From assembly GCA_950295325.1 (NCBI GenBank), contig OX485806.1:49161169-49225168 (forward strand): DNA of 64,000 nt, read 5' to 3'. This DNA comes from Polytrichum commune. Its lineage: Eukaryota; Streptophyta; Polytrichopsida; Polytrichales; Polytrichaceae. Positions 22,300-34,909 of the stretch are shown here, in pieces (the first letter of the stretch is position 1; the number at the start of each line of letters is the position of its first letter). The notes below the pieces were generated by a model that ran no database searches, was not told the DNA's origin, and worked only from the letters and a program-made list of their open reading frames with translations. A program made the translations under genes and the position numbers.

Positions 22300-25231
22300 A
22301 TAATTGGATTGCGGTCTATTTTTAGTGTAGCAAATATATCTCAGTTTCAACTATAAATGGACACACACATTACATTTTTAGCATGGCTCTTAATGCTATC
22401 AAAGTTTAGCTATAACATCCATAATCTATTTTTAGAGGAAAATAATACAATAAAAATCTTGATAATATATTCATATACTCAATTTTATCATATTAAAGAT
22501 TATATCATAACATTTTTATAATCATATCACTCATCATATTTAATTTCCTTAGGCAATCAGTCATGCTTATGAAACATAGAGAATGTAGATTCAAGAATAA
22601 TTATAATAAGAATGATAGCGGAATGAAATAGATATGCAAAGAAAAAAAATTAGTATAATTCATGTTAAGATTCTAATATCTCTTAGACTCATAGCGACAT
22701 TGATTGGGAAGTTACACGTATTCAATTATCCACATCCTTGTATATAACCGCATACATTCTCCTTGCAATATTCCTTCTCACACATATGAATATTAATGAG
22801 TCTTTCTTGGTAAACCACTCCAATCAAAAACTTTACAATACAACTATTCTCACCTCATGTAAATTTCTATGATCTCTCAACGTTTACACCAATGCCTTTC
22901 ATTACCACAATTTCTCTCACCAATGTACGTATCCATAATTTCACTCCTTACACAATTGCCTTTCAACTTTTACAATTTCTTCTTTTCTTGCATGTTCTAC
23001 ATATTCTTCTCAATACACCCAATGTCCGACTCATGAGACTATCTCACCTCATATGAGTTCCTATGCATGGCACTCATCAACTCTCTCAAACATAATCAAC
23101 TTGATCATATTAATGCTATCAATTACTTTGCCTCTACCTTGAATAATTAAGAAGAATATTTGAGTTTGAAACTGTTGTATTCCAATATGATAAAGATACA
23201 AAAAACCTAACTCTCATGTAGCTTATCATTGTGAATAAGGTGTGTTAATTCTAATCCTAACTCTATATATATTGAGAAATGGCGCCTAACATGTGTTTTT
23301 CTTCTAGATTGCTATATCTTTCTTTTTGTTGAAGAATGTTTTTTAGAATTCTCATAAAGAGGACAATCTCCTAAATCTTCCTTTTACATCATCATGTGGT
23401 AGATTATGCCCTAAGATCCACCAATTGTTATCTAGGTGTGGGAAAGTTTCAAAAATATTCCAAAAATTTATTTTTTGGCTCTTAATCCCCCCCCCCTCCT
23501 CGGTTCCCTCACCTACGTGGTCAAAATGGTTTTTAAATCCACATAAAATACACTTATCTTAAGTGGCTACGTTATGTGGCTCATTAATTCCAATAATTCT
23601 TTCACTTATGTTTTACTTACCTCTCATGGTAGCCTATTAATCTGAAACGGTTCACTAATTGTGGTTAATTAATTTCTAACTAATCACTAATCTTAATAAG
23701 TTTATTAATTGGGGGGAAAAAACTACTTGGCTTCGCGGGTCTCCATACCCTCGGTTACCTGAGTTTAAATACATGTTTGAGGGCCAATTAATAATTAGGT
23801 TGATATATGGTCCCTTTCTTTCTCCTTGATTACTTAAAATACCCATCTCGGTTTGGTGGTTGTGGTGCCCTTCCTTGCCATGTCTCGGTACTTGAGTGAT
23901 TATTGTTTCTTTTGGTGCTTGTGTGATTGCGGCTCTACCGGTGATTGCATAGCCATCTGCTGCTATTGGCCATTTGTTGTCGTTGCCGCTGGCCACTCTT
24001 GCTATTGTTGCTACTGTTATTTCCTTGGTGGTGTTTTTTAGTCCTTTTGTTTTGCTTTCCCTTTGTTTAGGGTTTTTTTACGCTTTCCAATATATGTGCA
24101 TGTCTCTGAAGCAACTAGTTATAATAAGGTAATCACTTAACCAAACAACATTACAAATCCTTGTTGACAATTTTGTACTTGAGACTTTCCGCCAACGCAT
24201 ATGTAAGTACGGCCATAGGTAAAAGGAGCATTGCATGTGAAGCAAAATGGTTTCAATGAAGGCCATAATTTGAAACCAAATGATAACTTGAGGAAAAGAA
24301 ATTGTCATGTGTTGGGAGGCGATTGGAACACTTAAAGAACGTAATGGGCGACATTATACCATATCGAAAAGAAAGGAGCCCAAGAGCGAGCATATAAGGA
24401 AGTAAAAACAAGTCAATCTTTGAGTATCATTAGACGTTTATTGATTACTTAAGATTATGGCATGCACTACATTACACTAGACTCGACATTGAAACTTGGG
24501 TGACTTATTCTTAGACTTGGATACTTGGTTATAAATAGATTAAGATCAAATAGACAAGATTTAGGACCTGCTAACTAAACTATAGTATTTTGCAATTGAT
24601 TTGAGCATCGTAATTAAACCATAAAAATTAAAGAACTTTTGATGTAATGTAAAATTTTGGAATGGAAAAGATTTATTTTATGCACCTCAAAATGATCCAA
24701 TGATATTGTAAAGGGAAATATTATTCTTGTTGAGAACTTAAACAATTGCGTAAAAGAAAAACAATTTTCTTGAATCCAATTAAGATGAAGGATAAAAGAT
24801 GGCATGGACGTGGATAGTAATATGTGATGGCCAGTAGTCTTTGGAAACTCACAAACGTGTCCTCTGTCAATCCATGTAAGGACAATGGTCCCACTGCCTC
24901 ATTCAATCGAAGGTAAATTAATGAACACACTTAACCTGCAAGGTTGATATTATAATATTTCTTGATTAATTAAGGAAAGATTATTGTTCAAATCAAAGAA
25001 CCTTTGGCCCTAGTTATATGTCGTCATAGGTTACTCAAAATATTATTGTTGAATTGAGACTCATTGTATTGAAAAACACGCCTGATATAGCGAGTAGTGA
25101 CTACTAGACTATGGTTGGCTATAAAAAATAGACCACGCAATTGCATGTACTATATTGACTAACCTTAATAATCCCTTTTTATATCCTTGAATTCTACAAA
25201 ATTCATATCAAACAAGGTATCACCTAGGTTT
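22300..25231. other. AT-rich intergenic DNA, no gene recognised
   Basis: Only short open frames without motifs. A C run lies near 23,485. No LTR, TIR or RNA gene is evident. Confidence 0.55.
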
Positions 25232-26203
25232 TGTCGCAACCTTTGCTAGCTCCCTTAACAATCTTGCCAATTTTTGTTTCTAGCAAAGGTTACGAGCGCT
25301 AACCCTTCGCATTCCGCCATGCTAATGGTTAGCTCATCCTACCCCGGGCCTTATAGTTCATAGGAAGGAACCAACCCTCATACTTTGCTTTCGGGACTCA
25401 CCCCTTAATTGGTAACCCATTCCTAGATGTGGACTTCCATCCATGAAAGTCCAATCCTATGTTGATCATCGTGTTGCCGGAGCAACACTACAACAACCCG
25501 AAGCGTATTATGCAACTATGGCCTCACATTGAGGCCAATGCCCATGGAGGCCATGCCGTTCGGCCTCGGGTGGGTGAGCCCACACCACCTCACCCATATA
25601 AGCCTCTAGCACTCTATGCGGGGCCCCTACCCCACCGTCAAGAAGCCTTTTGTCTCTCTACCAAGAGTTGGGGCCAAGTAGACATTTTCCCTTAGCCGCT
25701 GGGCCTAGAAGCCCCTAGCAGCTTCAGACCATCATAACTTCCTTGTATGATGTTCAATGCTAACAGCCAACCACTTCATCTTCATCTACGCTTCACGTAG
25801 ATGCCGATGGACTCCTCACTTGCCCATTCGGGCAAGTATTGACGAAGTTATGCCTGGTCGAACCTTGGCAGTCCCGGGAATCACTCCCAGGCAGTGCTGT
25901 ACCAAGGCGCTGTCCAGGGACAACGCCCCACTCAAACTGCCGTAACTCCTAGCCCACACCTCCGATTGAGGTGTTCTTGAGCATTCTAGAATCTACAGGC
26001 CATAAGCTATGCATAGCTCATGGCCTTGCCCTTGTGCCTCTTAGTTTCCGTGGGTGGGAGGCGTTCCCAACGCCCGGGGCCCTCACCCACACTAGAATCA
26101 CTTGGGCCCTCTCACCAATGGCACCACAAGTCCCGGGTGTCACTCCGGGGTACCCCTTATGCCCATGGTGTTTCGGGCACTCCTCATGGAGAGGTGCACG
26201 ACA
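25232..26203 (+). mobile_element. Solo LTR, family A
   Basis: Begins TGTCGCAACC and ends GCACGACA, with TG...CA ends and a 5-bp terminal inversion TGTCG/CGACA. It is collinear and near-identical to the inverted copy at 52,246-53,221, and its second half to 4,741-5,366. No target duplication is visible (GGTTT on the left, CTCAC on the right), so it may derive from recombination between two insertions. There is no coding sequence. Confidence 0.82.
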
Positions 26204-29200
26204 CTCACCCCCACCAAACGGAGTCGATGCCCTCATTGACTATACTCGTAGTCGGCACACCAATTCTTAAGTTGCCATCCTCTATGGTGCCGCATTGTGT
26301 TTACCTTAGGGCGCGACCCCCACATGTGGAGAAGTCTTTTGTACATGTGGGGGTTGCGCCCTGAGTGTGGGAAGTGTGGAGGAGGGTGGTTGTGACCCCA
26401 CGGGGTCGAGCGACATGCTGTAAAGGTAGTAGCAGCGGCTGGCGGCCTTGAGCTGATTATGGTTTCCTCTCACCTTTCCTTCACATTTTTTTCTTCTTCT
26501 ACAATGCCGGAAGTGGTAAGGGGTAATTACGAATTCTACTGAGAAAGGGGATCCAGAGAAGTAGTGGTCAGGTTTCCTCAAAAAACACCAAAGTCCACTG
26601 GGAGAAGGGTCGAAGTTTTGTGAGGAAATGGATATCCATGAAAGTTGGCACTGATTTTGAGGTCCTCCATAGTTGCAGGCGGCGGCAAGTGTGTGGCGTG
26701 AGTAGTTGGCGAATTGTACAAAGACGATTAGGGTTCCAACTTAGTTGTGTAGGGGATAATATTGGTATTGATTTTATTAGTTGCTCCTTAGGACCACCCT
26801 GATCCACTTGCGAGGAACTTTGAGCAAGCAAAGCATTGTCTCTCAGAGGTTTTTGAGGAGGAGTGGAGTCAATCATTCACTGTATTGCAGCACAGCTGCT
26901 GAGAGAGTTCAAACCTAGTGGTCGGAAAGATCCCAGAGGTTGCGAGGCGGCGCTTGTCAATTGACACGATGAATGCAGAGTAGTGTGGTGCCACCAGCTC
27001 GCTCGATGTGCGTGTCTGTGTTGGGATTGTTGCTAGGGGCAGATATAATGCAACCTAATTAGATTAATGGGTTAATCGGCAAGGGATTGTTCACAATCTG
27101 AGTTGAAAAGATAAATATTACTTTTGTGGGAGGTTTCGGACCAGAACTGAATGCAAGTAGCAACCCTGAAAGGACCGTTGCAGGGAAGAATAAAGAAAAC
27201 ACCAATGTGACTCTGCCCTTGTGGTTTTTTAAGCACAGAATGACATTCATTCAAATAAGAAAATTAAAAACTTCCACACATGGTGCTGGATGCATGGGGA
27301 AAAAAATTTAGTAACCTTTTGTCGTAGCAAGGTCATAGATTCCCCTTTGGGGAAGAACAAGAGTCATGGGTATCCTAACTTCTAGGCACTCTCATCTCTG
27401 AATACCGGAGGTAATCGATGGACTTAACGTGAGACCTTAAGAGTCGTTGACCTCTAGCCCTAGTTCAGGGGGAAAACAAGGCTTAGAAGAGACATGGTGC
27501 ATGGTGCTACATGAGCATGCTTAGTGGAGGAGGTGTTAAAGACAAGTCTTTGAGTGATGGGTTCGCCTTTGAATCTGGTGTGTGTGGCAGGAACAACTTG
27601 TTTATAGAATAACCAAGAATAAAACTCTAGACGTGCATGAGTATGGTTTAATTTTAGAAATCTTTGGATGGGCTGCGGAAAATTGATAGTTGGTTGCAGA
27701 TAGGACAAACATGCAGTGGCTCTGCTCGACGGTCGTGTGGTTGTCGTGCTTTGAGGAACAAGGTAGGCCTTTCTAATTAACTAATTGTAGAGTAAGTGGC
27801 TGGTTAATTGCAATGAAGGACATGCAAATAAGGTGAGGAATCATCAAGGCAAACGAAGGAGGGGACCTCCACAAGGCAGGATCAACTAACACGAAGATGC
27901 GGGGGCAACTGCAGCGCGATGGCAAGGGGCGGGGCATGTAGGGGAGAGGATTGTGGTTGCAGACCATCATTGCCCGAGGCCCTCTTCGGCATGGTCCCTT
28001 GCTCTGCAAGAGGGTGAGTGGGACAGGGGGTGCGAAGGAGATGGCCGCATGATGCGCATGAGGGTATGCATGAGTTGAGTTGTGGCACGGTGCCCAGTAA
28101 TCAGTGTATCTAGAGGTAGTATGAAAAAGAGTTGATCAAGCCTAATGTTTTGCCAACATTATAAGGTACTAGTGTACCTTATGAAGGACTCAAATATTTG
28201 TAAGTATTTGTATGTTTTAATGAAAGGGTGTTATATACACCACTTCCCCCACTTCAATTGGAATGTATTTGCACAGGTGAATGGTGAAATTGGGATGTGA
28301 CAATTGACCCACACCCAGAGTAGGACACAATCAAGGGTGGTGGTGTTATTTGCTCACACCAACCCAAAAACCTATCTACACCTATCCAATCAATGGCTTC
28401 CATTAGTAGTCAACATGTTTGTTGTTAATTTGTGCAAGCAGTCGACTGGGCAAGTGATTGTTTTTTATGAGTAGTCAACTTCATATGTAGATGCAAGCAT
28501 GGGCGTGAAATAGGTGCAATGAAAAATTGGAGGATAGCCAATATTTGTTTGTCTACAAACCATTAGCATATTATAACAAAAGTATTGCCAATATATCAGA
28601 ATTTTACGCAAAAATGTTCATTTAAGTAAAACATGTGTAGTATGGAAACCCCCATGATGAACCTGAAATTCTAAACTTATTTATTACCATCCATGGTTTT
28701 TGTTTGCCATCAGTTCATGAGGCAGTAGTGACATGATGTAGGACTCAAAAACGTCACATCAAGGGGGTGGCATTTGTTGCCAAATAGTTGACAAGCTAAA
28801 TCGAATGCTACCTAAAAGATAACAAACAAAGTTTATTGCTCCAAAGCAATCAATTTCTAAATATTTTATTACTGCAAACAAACAATCAACATTGCACTTG
28901 ATTGCTAATGAATACTCGTTCTAGTGGTCAGCTATTAAATTTGTAGTTGACGCCTTGTCTTTCTCATAGACTTGTGGTGTCCATGGGTTGGCCTTGGAGG
29001 GGTCACATCCAATCAACGCTCTTCCCATGGGTATATGTGGACCCCGCTTCCATACCACCCTTTCTTGGGTGGGTCCTTAATTGTTGAGCATTTGTTGCCA
29101 TTCAAAGACTACGGTGAAGGGCAAACCTTTGTGGATGTATGATTGGACACTTTATTCTATTACACAACATTGATTTACATACATAAATACATTTTCCATT

Positions 29201-30715
29201 GCGTACCATTGTGGTCGGTTTTATTATTTCAAAATATGGGATAACGTTTTGAAACAATATTGGAATGTGTAGAATGTAAATACTCATTTTGCATAAGTTC
29301 TACATCATAGTTTATTGTTGCCATGACATTAATCTAGGGTTCTTTTAAAAATATAGGTGGTAGCAATTATTTTGAAAGAGCTACGATATTAAACTAAATT
29401 GATTTTAAGAAAGAAAAAAATTATAAGTTTAGATCCAATGATGGTGGATACAAAGATTACGCTACCAGAGCCTCCACATGGTAGGAAATCAGGTTTGTGG
29501 GGGGCTCCACAAAGGACTTTGGGATTGACATGGAGAGGTGCACCTATGATGAATTCCAACATATTAATCATCCTTAATTTGATTTGAGTTTGGATCTCCA
29601 CCAGTCATGGGCTCACCCTACCTAACATAGTTCATCTGCATCCAACATTTTACATTGCCCGAGGTAAGGCATTTATCGTTGGTTATGTTGCGCAAAACAT
29701 CTAGAATAAACTCCCAAAATCTTTGACCTTCATCGGCAAATAATAGTGGGTCATGGCCAACATTGCAAAGTTGTTGTGCAACCACGTGACTATATAACAT
29801 TGAGCCTCTTTTTGGTAATGTACATATGGATCATGATGTCTCATATTGTAGACAAAGGAATGCCACCCATAACTTCTCTTCCTTCAATTTTTTCTTTGCC
29901 CCTTTGTTTTCTACATGCCAAAATGATTGAACGTTTTCACCCAAATATGTTGTGCACCCCCAATCGCACACCCCAATCCTCAAACTTCCTTATGATTCCC
30001 AATGGAGCATAATCTTGTCTATGAAAATATCATTATGTTGCACCATTTTTTTGTGCAAAGCCTATGATCCATAACAAAGCCTAAACCAACATAATTTTCT
30101 TAGCCCAAAACCTTTGAACTTGGTTTCACAATTGGCATTTGGTTGCACTCAATGACATGACGCTAGCATTTGGGTCATATGCGGACGACATAGCTATGTG
30201 AGCGTAGAGCAGAGAGCGGAGAGCGGAAAGGAATTAAATTTAGTAAACTTCTCATACCAAATTTAGAAGTATTAAAAAAATCTTGAATATTCTCAGTATA
30301 TTCTAGATTCTCCTTAAAATAGTATAAAATTGTGACCTATTTCCATGGAATATATAGGTCCAAAAATAAATCAAAAGGCCCTGAATTTGAAAGGTCTCAT
30401 TACATTTGGAAATCGGGAAGAGATAAAATTAAGATAAAACTAAAAAGTATATGATAAAACCAATGATGAACCAAGAAAGAACGAATGAAAATAATTATAT
30501 GGAGGTTGGTATAATTGAAGAATGGGTCAATCAAAATACAAAGGGCGATCAAGTTTCTTCAATTTTATTCCAACACTTTTGTCTTTGTCCTATGTGGGAG
30601 TCAACTCTAGAGCTTGGACTCCAACAATTATTGTTTGTGGTCGAAGAGCTTATCTTCAGCAGTATATAAATGAGGACATAAGTTATACTTGCATGCAATA
30701 CGGATGTAGAGACAT
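26204..30715. other. Intergenic DNA, no gene recognised
   Basis: Open frames are all under about 105 codons and overlap on opposite strands, with no domain motif. A hairpin at 26,308-26,362 is listed separately. At about 30,199-30,228 there is a short repeat (GTGAGCGTAGAGCAGAGAGC) whose complement occurs near 54,396-54,432. Confidence 0.5.
26308..26362. repeat. 20-bp inverted repeat, 15-nt spacer
   Basis: AGGGCGCGACCCCCACATGT and, after 15 nt, its complement ACATGTGGGGGTTGCGCCCT, with one mismatch. It lies about 100 bp after the family A LTR. It could be a fragment of a small foldback element. Confidence 0.85.
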
Positions 30716-31258
30716 ATGCACATAATGGGAGAGGAGAGAGACATGTTTGCTGGCCTAGGATGGGAGAAGGAGATTAGAAGTCTAGGAGATCCGCATGTTC
30801 CTTTTAATTCATCGCCGGAACATGACATAGGTGCTGCAAATCGATATAGTGATGACTACGAACTGACTCCATTTTTGCAGTCCACACAAGCTTGGAGGTG
30901 GAGGATGCAGGAGGAGCAGAAACGATATGCAAAAAATGATAAAAGGCGAGGTGATGTGCAGGAGAAGGACGAAACAAGGTGCATGAATAGTGAAGCAAAT
31001 GATTCGACTGATTTGAATGAAGACAAGGCAATCGACACCGAGCAGGAAGTCAAGATGGTAGGCGAATGTTCAAGGTCTTTGTCGTTTTGCGATAGGATGA
31101 GAGGATTATCGCCGCATCGTCGTCCATTGAAGGATCGAATGAGGGATAAAACGGTTTCGTACATTGATTTGCTTCGACCGGGTCCACCTCCATCAAGAAG
31201 GGACGACGAAAAGAAGTCCAAAGCATGTAGGAGGATGGAAACACAGAAGTATAGTTGA
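30716..31258 (+). CDS. GEERDMF-family gene, copy 2, intact frame
   Basis: 180 codons from ATG 30,716. This start is preferred over the ATG at 30,725 because copy 1 also has M-x-x-MGEERD. Conserved blocks shared with 16,640-17,194 are MGEERDMFAGLGW, LGDPHVPFNSSPEHD, ELTPFLQSTQAW, EEQKRYA and MRGLSPHRRPLKDRMRD. Copy 2 continues KTVSYIDLLRPGPPPSRR and a K/R-rich tail. A variable acidic middle separates the blocks. It has no signal peptide or membrane span, and I do not recognise the family. It lies tail-to-tail with the SWIM remnant. Similarity between a hAT cargo gene and this copy outside the element suggests capture, or an unseen related element here. Confidence 0.65.
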   Translation: MHIMGEERDMFAGLGWEKEIRSLGDPHVPFNSSPEHDIGAANRYSDDYELTPFLQSTQAWRWRMQEEQKRYAKNDKRRGDVQEKDETRCMNSEANDSTDLNEDKAIDTEQEVKMVGECSRSLSFCDRMRGLSPHRRPLKDRMRDKTVSYIDLLRPGPPPSRRDDEKKSKACRRMETQKYS

Positions 31259-31429
31259 TAGACATAGTATGTATGCTTGACACAATTCCGTATTGTAATA
31301 AAACATCTTAAAGGGAATAAAAACAATCCATGGGATTTTATTTATTAGAGCAAACAATTATGAGTTCACATGATGTCCACAATGGGCACATGTAGTAGGA
31401 CACAATGTATTGGTAGGCTGAGATGAATT

Positions 31430-32038
31430 CTAGGAAGTAGAATGTGTCAAAAGACCCCCTTCGTGGATGAGTTTGACTTCATTGAAGCTGAAGGTTGGGG
31501 CGTGAATGAACAAATTCACCTCCGCATCTAAATTAGAAACCTTGATGAAGATGTTATAGAGATGCTTACAATTCAGATAGGAATTTTGTTTGTGGCCGAA
31601 CTTGGAAATCATATCCAAGAAGTATGGGCAATTGCACTCTGGAAGAGAACTGACTGTCATTTGGTAGATGGGGGGTTGCGGTTCTGCCTTGGACTGCAGA
31701 GTGAGAATGCAACCAAAGCCTGATTGAGGGATCATTGTTAACTTCATAACAGTACCATGCATAGCTTCAGCAGAAGCAACCATCTGCCTGTGTTTTGCCG
31801 AAGGTGCGCTGCTGGATCGTCGAACAACCTTGGACAATCTTGTCAGAGGGATGAAGTCTGGGTTGTCTGGAATACGGATTCCAGACATATCCAGTGGGGG
31901 AGCGGAGTTGGTGAAGAGTCGAGTTGGGGTGATGCGCTCCTTTGGTGGGAGTTGAAAACCTGCGTTCTCAAACGCGAAGATCTCCGAACGGGTGAGGTTG
32001 GTCCCAATCTTGACGGGCCCAAAACAATATGTTAACAA
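31430..32038 (-). pseudogene. SWIM zinc-finger protein fragment (MULE-type transposase C-terminus)
   Basis: 202 codons on minus with no ATG at the upstream edge, so probably 5'-truncated. It contains CNCPYFLDM...NCKHLYNIF, the CxC...CxH pattern of a SWIM zinc finger. After it, FIHAPTFSFNEVKLIHEGGL matches the C-terminal LAPTYTYNEVTHLLELAGVV of the MULE-like transposase remnant at 55.5 kb. SWIM fingers are typical C-terminal modules of MULE/FAR1-type transposases. Its upstream end stops where the retroelement sequence at about 32,040 begins, so that insertion probably cut it. Confidence 0.68.
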
Positions 32039-33200
32039 TCAGATCTGACATAGGTCTGTATAGTAGCCAAGTAGAAGAACTGAGTCTCCGTATCAACCAA
32101 ACAGTCATCCCTAATCATCAAAGGGCGTTGGAGATAGCAAAGATAAAGGCATTTGATCACTGGTTGAGCGAAAAGACGGCCACAAAGGATCATCATTCAT
32201 GCAATACCCCAGAATTATTGCAAGTCATTTTGGAAAAGTTTGAACACACAAACTCTTCCATGGAGAAAACACTCCAACAGTGGTCCAACGTATTTCCAAA
32301 ACAGTCAATTGATACACCTTACGGGCACCCAGAGGGAGCCACCGAGCATGCCAGAGTTCAGAAACTCGAATTGGAACTTGAAAATAGGACTATCCAGAGG
32401 GACCAGTTATTTGAAAAATTAGGGCTCCTCCAAGGGCAGCATCTGCGGAAGTTGAGTGAGCCGAGTCGCGGCGAGCAGGAACTCCATACCCAGATAAAAC
32501 AGATGAACACCAACTCAGCACATCAAAATGAATCAATTAAGGGCATTCTCGGCCAGCTACAACGACTAAGGCTAACAGTTTGCAGCCTCAAGGAACAACA
32601 CCTGCAACAGCCTTCAGAATTAATAAAACCCTCAGCTCTCAAAAAAATAAAATGTAACCAAAGGGAATCCTCGGAGGCTGCAAAACCGCAAATTTTAGTA
32701 GCCCGGGCTCAACCCTTACAGAAATTAAAGGTACCTGCACAAACTGAAATGAAAAGGGCCACAGAAATGGCTAAAATTGACGCCTTCGATTATAGGATTG
32801 ATAGCAAGAGCAAAACCAGTGAGCAGATCACAGCCTTAACCACATCGACAGACACCACAAAGAGTTTTATTCGGATATTACCAACAAAAATAGGTTACCT
32901 AGCCTTCCACCATACGAACCACAGACCATAAAGGAGATTCAGCAAATGACGGACAAACATTTTCCCGAGTTTATGTCGGCACTTGACACCCTTGCAAGCG
33001 AGGATACGACATTACTACATGCAGCAAGTCACAAGAGCATATCACAAGAGCATTGGAAGATAGAAACACACATTGGAACAACGACAAATATCTACACCTC
33101 AATCCCGAACACTACTTTATTTACGACAACTAGATCCAGGGAGTATGAAGAAAGCCAAACGATCCTGAGGGCAGGATCTCAACGTGGGGAGGGGGTAAAA
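32029..33200 (+). CDS. Coiled-coil ORF at the 3' end of an LTR retroelement
   Basis: A 300-codon frame (32,029-32,931) is rich in coiled-coil heptads, for example ELELENRTIQRDQLFEKLG and QMNTNSAHQNESIKGILGQ. A shifted continuation starts near 32,870 (PSLPPYEPQTIKEIQQMTD) and runs to about 33,206. It ends at a purine-rich tract (GTGGGGAGGGGGTAAAA, 33,184-33,200) immediately before TGTTGAG, the layout of a polypurine tract next to a 3' LTR. I see no protease, RT or integrase motif. It is probably an additional 3' ORF or a non-autonomous element's gene. Function unknown. Confidence 0.5.
33184..33200 (+). promoter_or_regulatory. Polypurine tract before 3' LTR
   Basis: GTGGGGAGGGGGTAAAA directly precedes the LTR start TGTTGAGTACC at 33,201, the position of the plus-strand primer of LTR retroelements. 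Confidence 0.7.
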
Positions 33201-34002
33201 TGTTGAGTACCAACATTGTAGAAGAGAAAAGAAGCACATCGACATTCAAACGGCACTTAATCAACAAGCATGCAACTTGGGAAGAAGGATTCGTGAAGAG
33301 GAAGAAGAGCAACACCAAAGAAGAATGCCGAAGGAAGCTTCGGCCATGGAGTTCGGCCATGGAGTCGGCCACGGTTTTAGGGCCCTTTTCCGCGGATTTA
33401 CATACCTTACGCGTGGCTATAGGTTCCCTTACCCACGGCAATGGGTGCCCATCGGGTTTATGGAGGAGAACTTAGGATTTAAGTAGAAGGCTACTACATT
33501 AGTATTAAGGAATTAGTATTAGGCATTATGAAGTATATTAGGGCATATAGGAAATAGGATTTTGAGATTAAAGGACCATTAAAGAGGCAATATGGAAGTA
33601 TTTAGGAATGAAAGATTTTAAGGATCAATGACTATGTGAAGAGGCATAATGACGGAGTATATAGGAATGTAGTATTTTTGAGGAAGCACGATTATGGAAT
33701 ATATGGGAATTTTAGATATTGAACTCAAGGAGACATTATGAAGACATTAAGGGGAATATGGTACATTCTATTAGCATGATCATCAATCAATCAACATGAA
33801 GAATTGAGTGATCTCCTAAAAGAGTTTAGTATGTAGCCACAACAAGGAGTTAGGGAAATCTTGGAATTATGAACATCAAGGTGACGAAACGGTTGTAACC
33901 GTTTAGGATAAGAATCATCTACATATATCAAAGATAGTAAGTATCTAGGAAAGTGGAAGTTAACAACCACTCTTAGTATAGATTTTGGATAGGAAGAAAA
34001 GA

Positions 34003-34012
34003 CTATATAAGG
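34003..34012 (+). promoter_or_regulatory. TATA box in the LTR
   Basis: CTATATAAGG lies about 800 bp into the LTR, followed about 35 bp on by CTATACCTCATTTTC. It fits a U3/R promoter. Confidence 0.55.
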
Positions 34013-34909
34013 GAAGTATTTTAGGAGACCTATACCTCATTTTCTACACAACGAAGTTATCTTAAATTTGAGTGTCAAGAATCACTTGAAGCTTTTGTAA
34101 CTCTCCTCTCGAGGAACTTTTGCAATACACTTATCTTTTCTACAATATGAGTGATCTCTCTTACCTCTCCCTCTCAATTTGAACTACGAGTTGTCAATGG
34201 TACTTTGTAGCTTAAGTGATTGAGCAACCGAGAGTAGAGTAGATTGAGTAGATTCTTTTGAGAAAGAACTCAAAAGATAGTGTGAGGGTGAGAACAAAGC
34301 GCTCAAGACAATTTGGAGAATCAATGGAACTTTGAGAGAGATTGATATGAGAAAGCAATTGTCAATTTATACAACTTGAGTGAAGGAAACACGATTATCT
34401 CTCAAAGCGGAACTTATCATTGATCTCCTCAAAAGGGAATTATAAATATAAATGTGATTGAATGCTTGAAGAATTATATTGCATGAATGATTAAAGTGAA
34501 ACCTCTTAACGATTACAAACTCCTTCAAAAGAGGAGGAACTTATTATCATAAACTACATAATTGACTTACAAGTATTATGCATATTATAATATATAACAT
34601 ATGTTTGAGTATCAAACTTATTTTATGATTAACAAGAATGATGAAGACATAAAATTACATCAAAGTTTGAATCTATATGAATGAAGTAATATTGATATGA
34701 AATAATCTACTTACTACAATTGTTATTGGAACTTCTTTCTTTAAATTTCTTTGTGAGTTGTTGGATGTCATTAGAAGTTGAAAGAGTTCTTTCTCTTGAA
34801 CAAACACACAAGAGAGTAATGTAAGAATGATGTTCTAATCTTCTCGTCATCAAGAAACACTTTGTAGTAAAAGTTCTTCTTCTCTTAAGATATTTTGTGA
34901 GTTGTTGGA

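Noticed and set aside
23676-23996. 106-codon minus-strand frame
   Set aside because: No motif, AT-rich surroundings and no homologous copy in the window.
25459-26364. Overlapping frames on both strands in the 25-kb LTR (also at 5.2 and 52.2-53.0 kb)
   Set aside because: They recur in every family A LTR copy and overlap on both strands; they are non-coding LTR sequence.
26568-26876. 102-codon minus-strand frame
   Set aside because: No recognisable domain and competing frames on the other strand.
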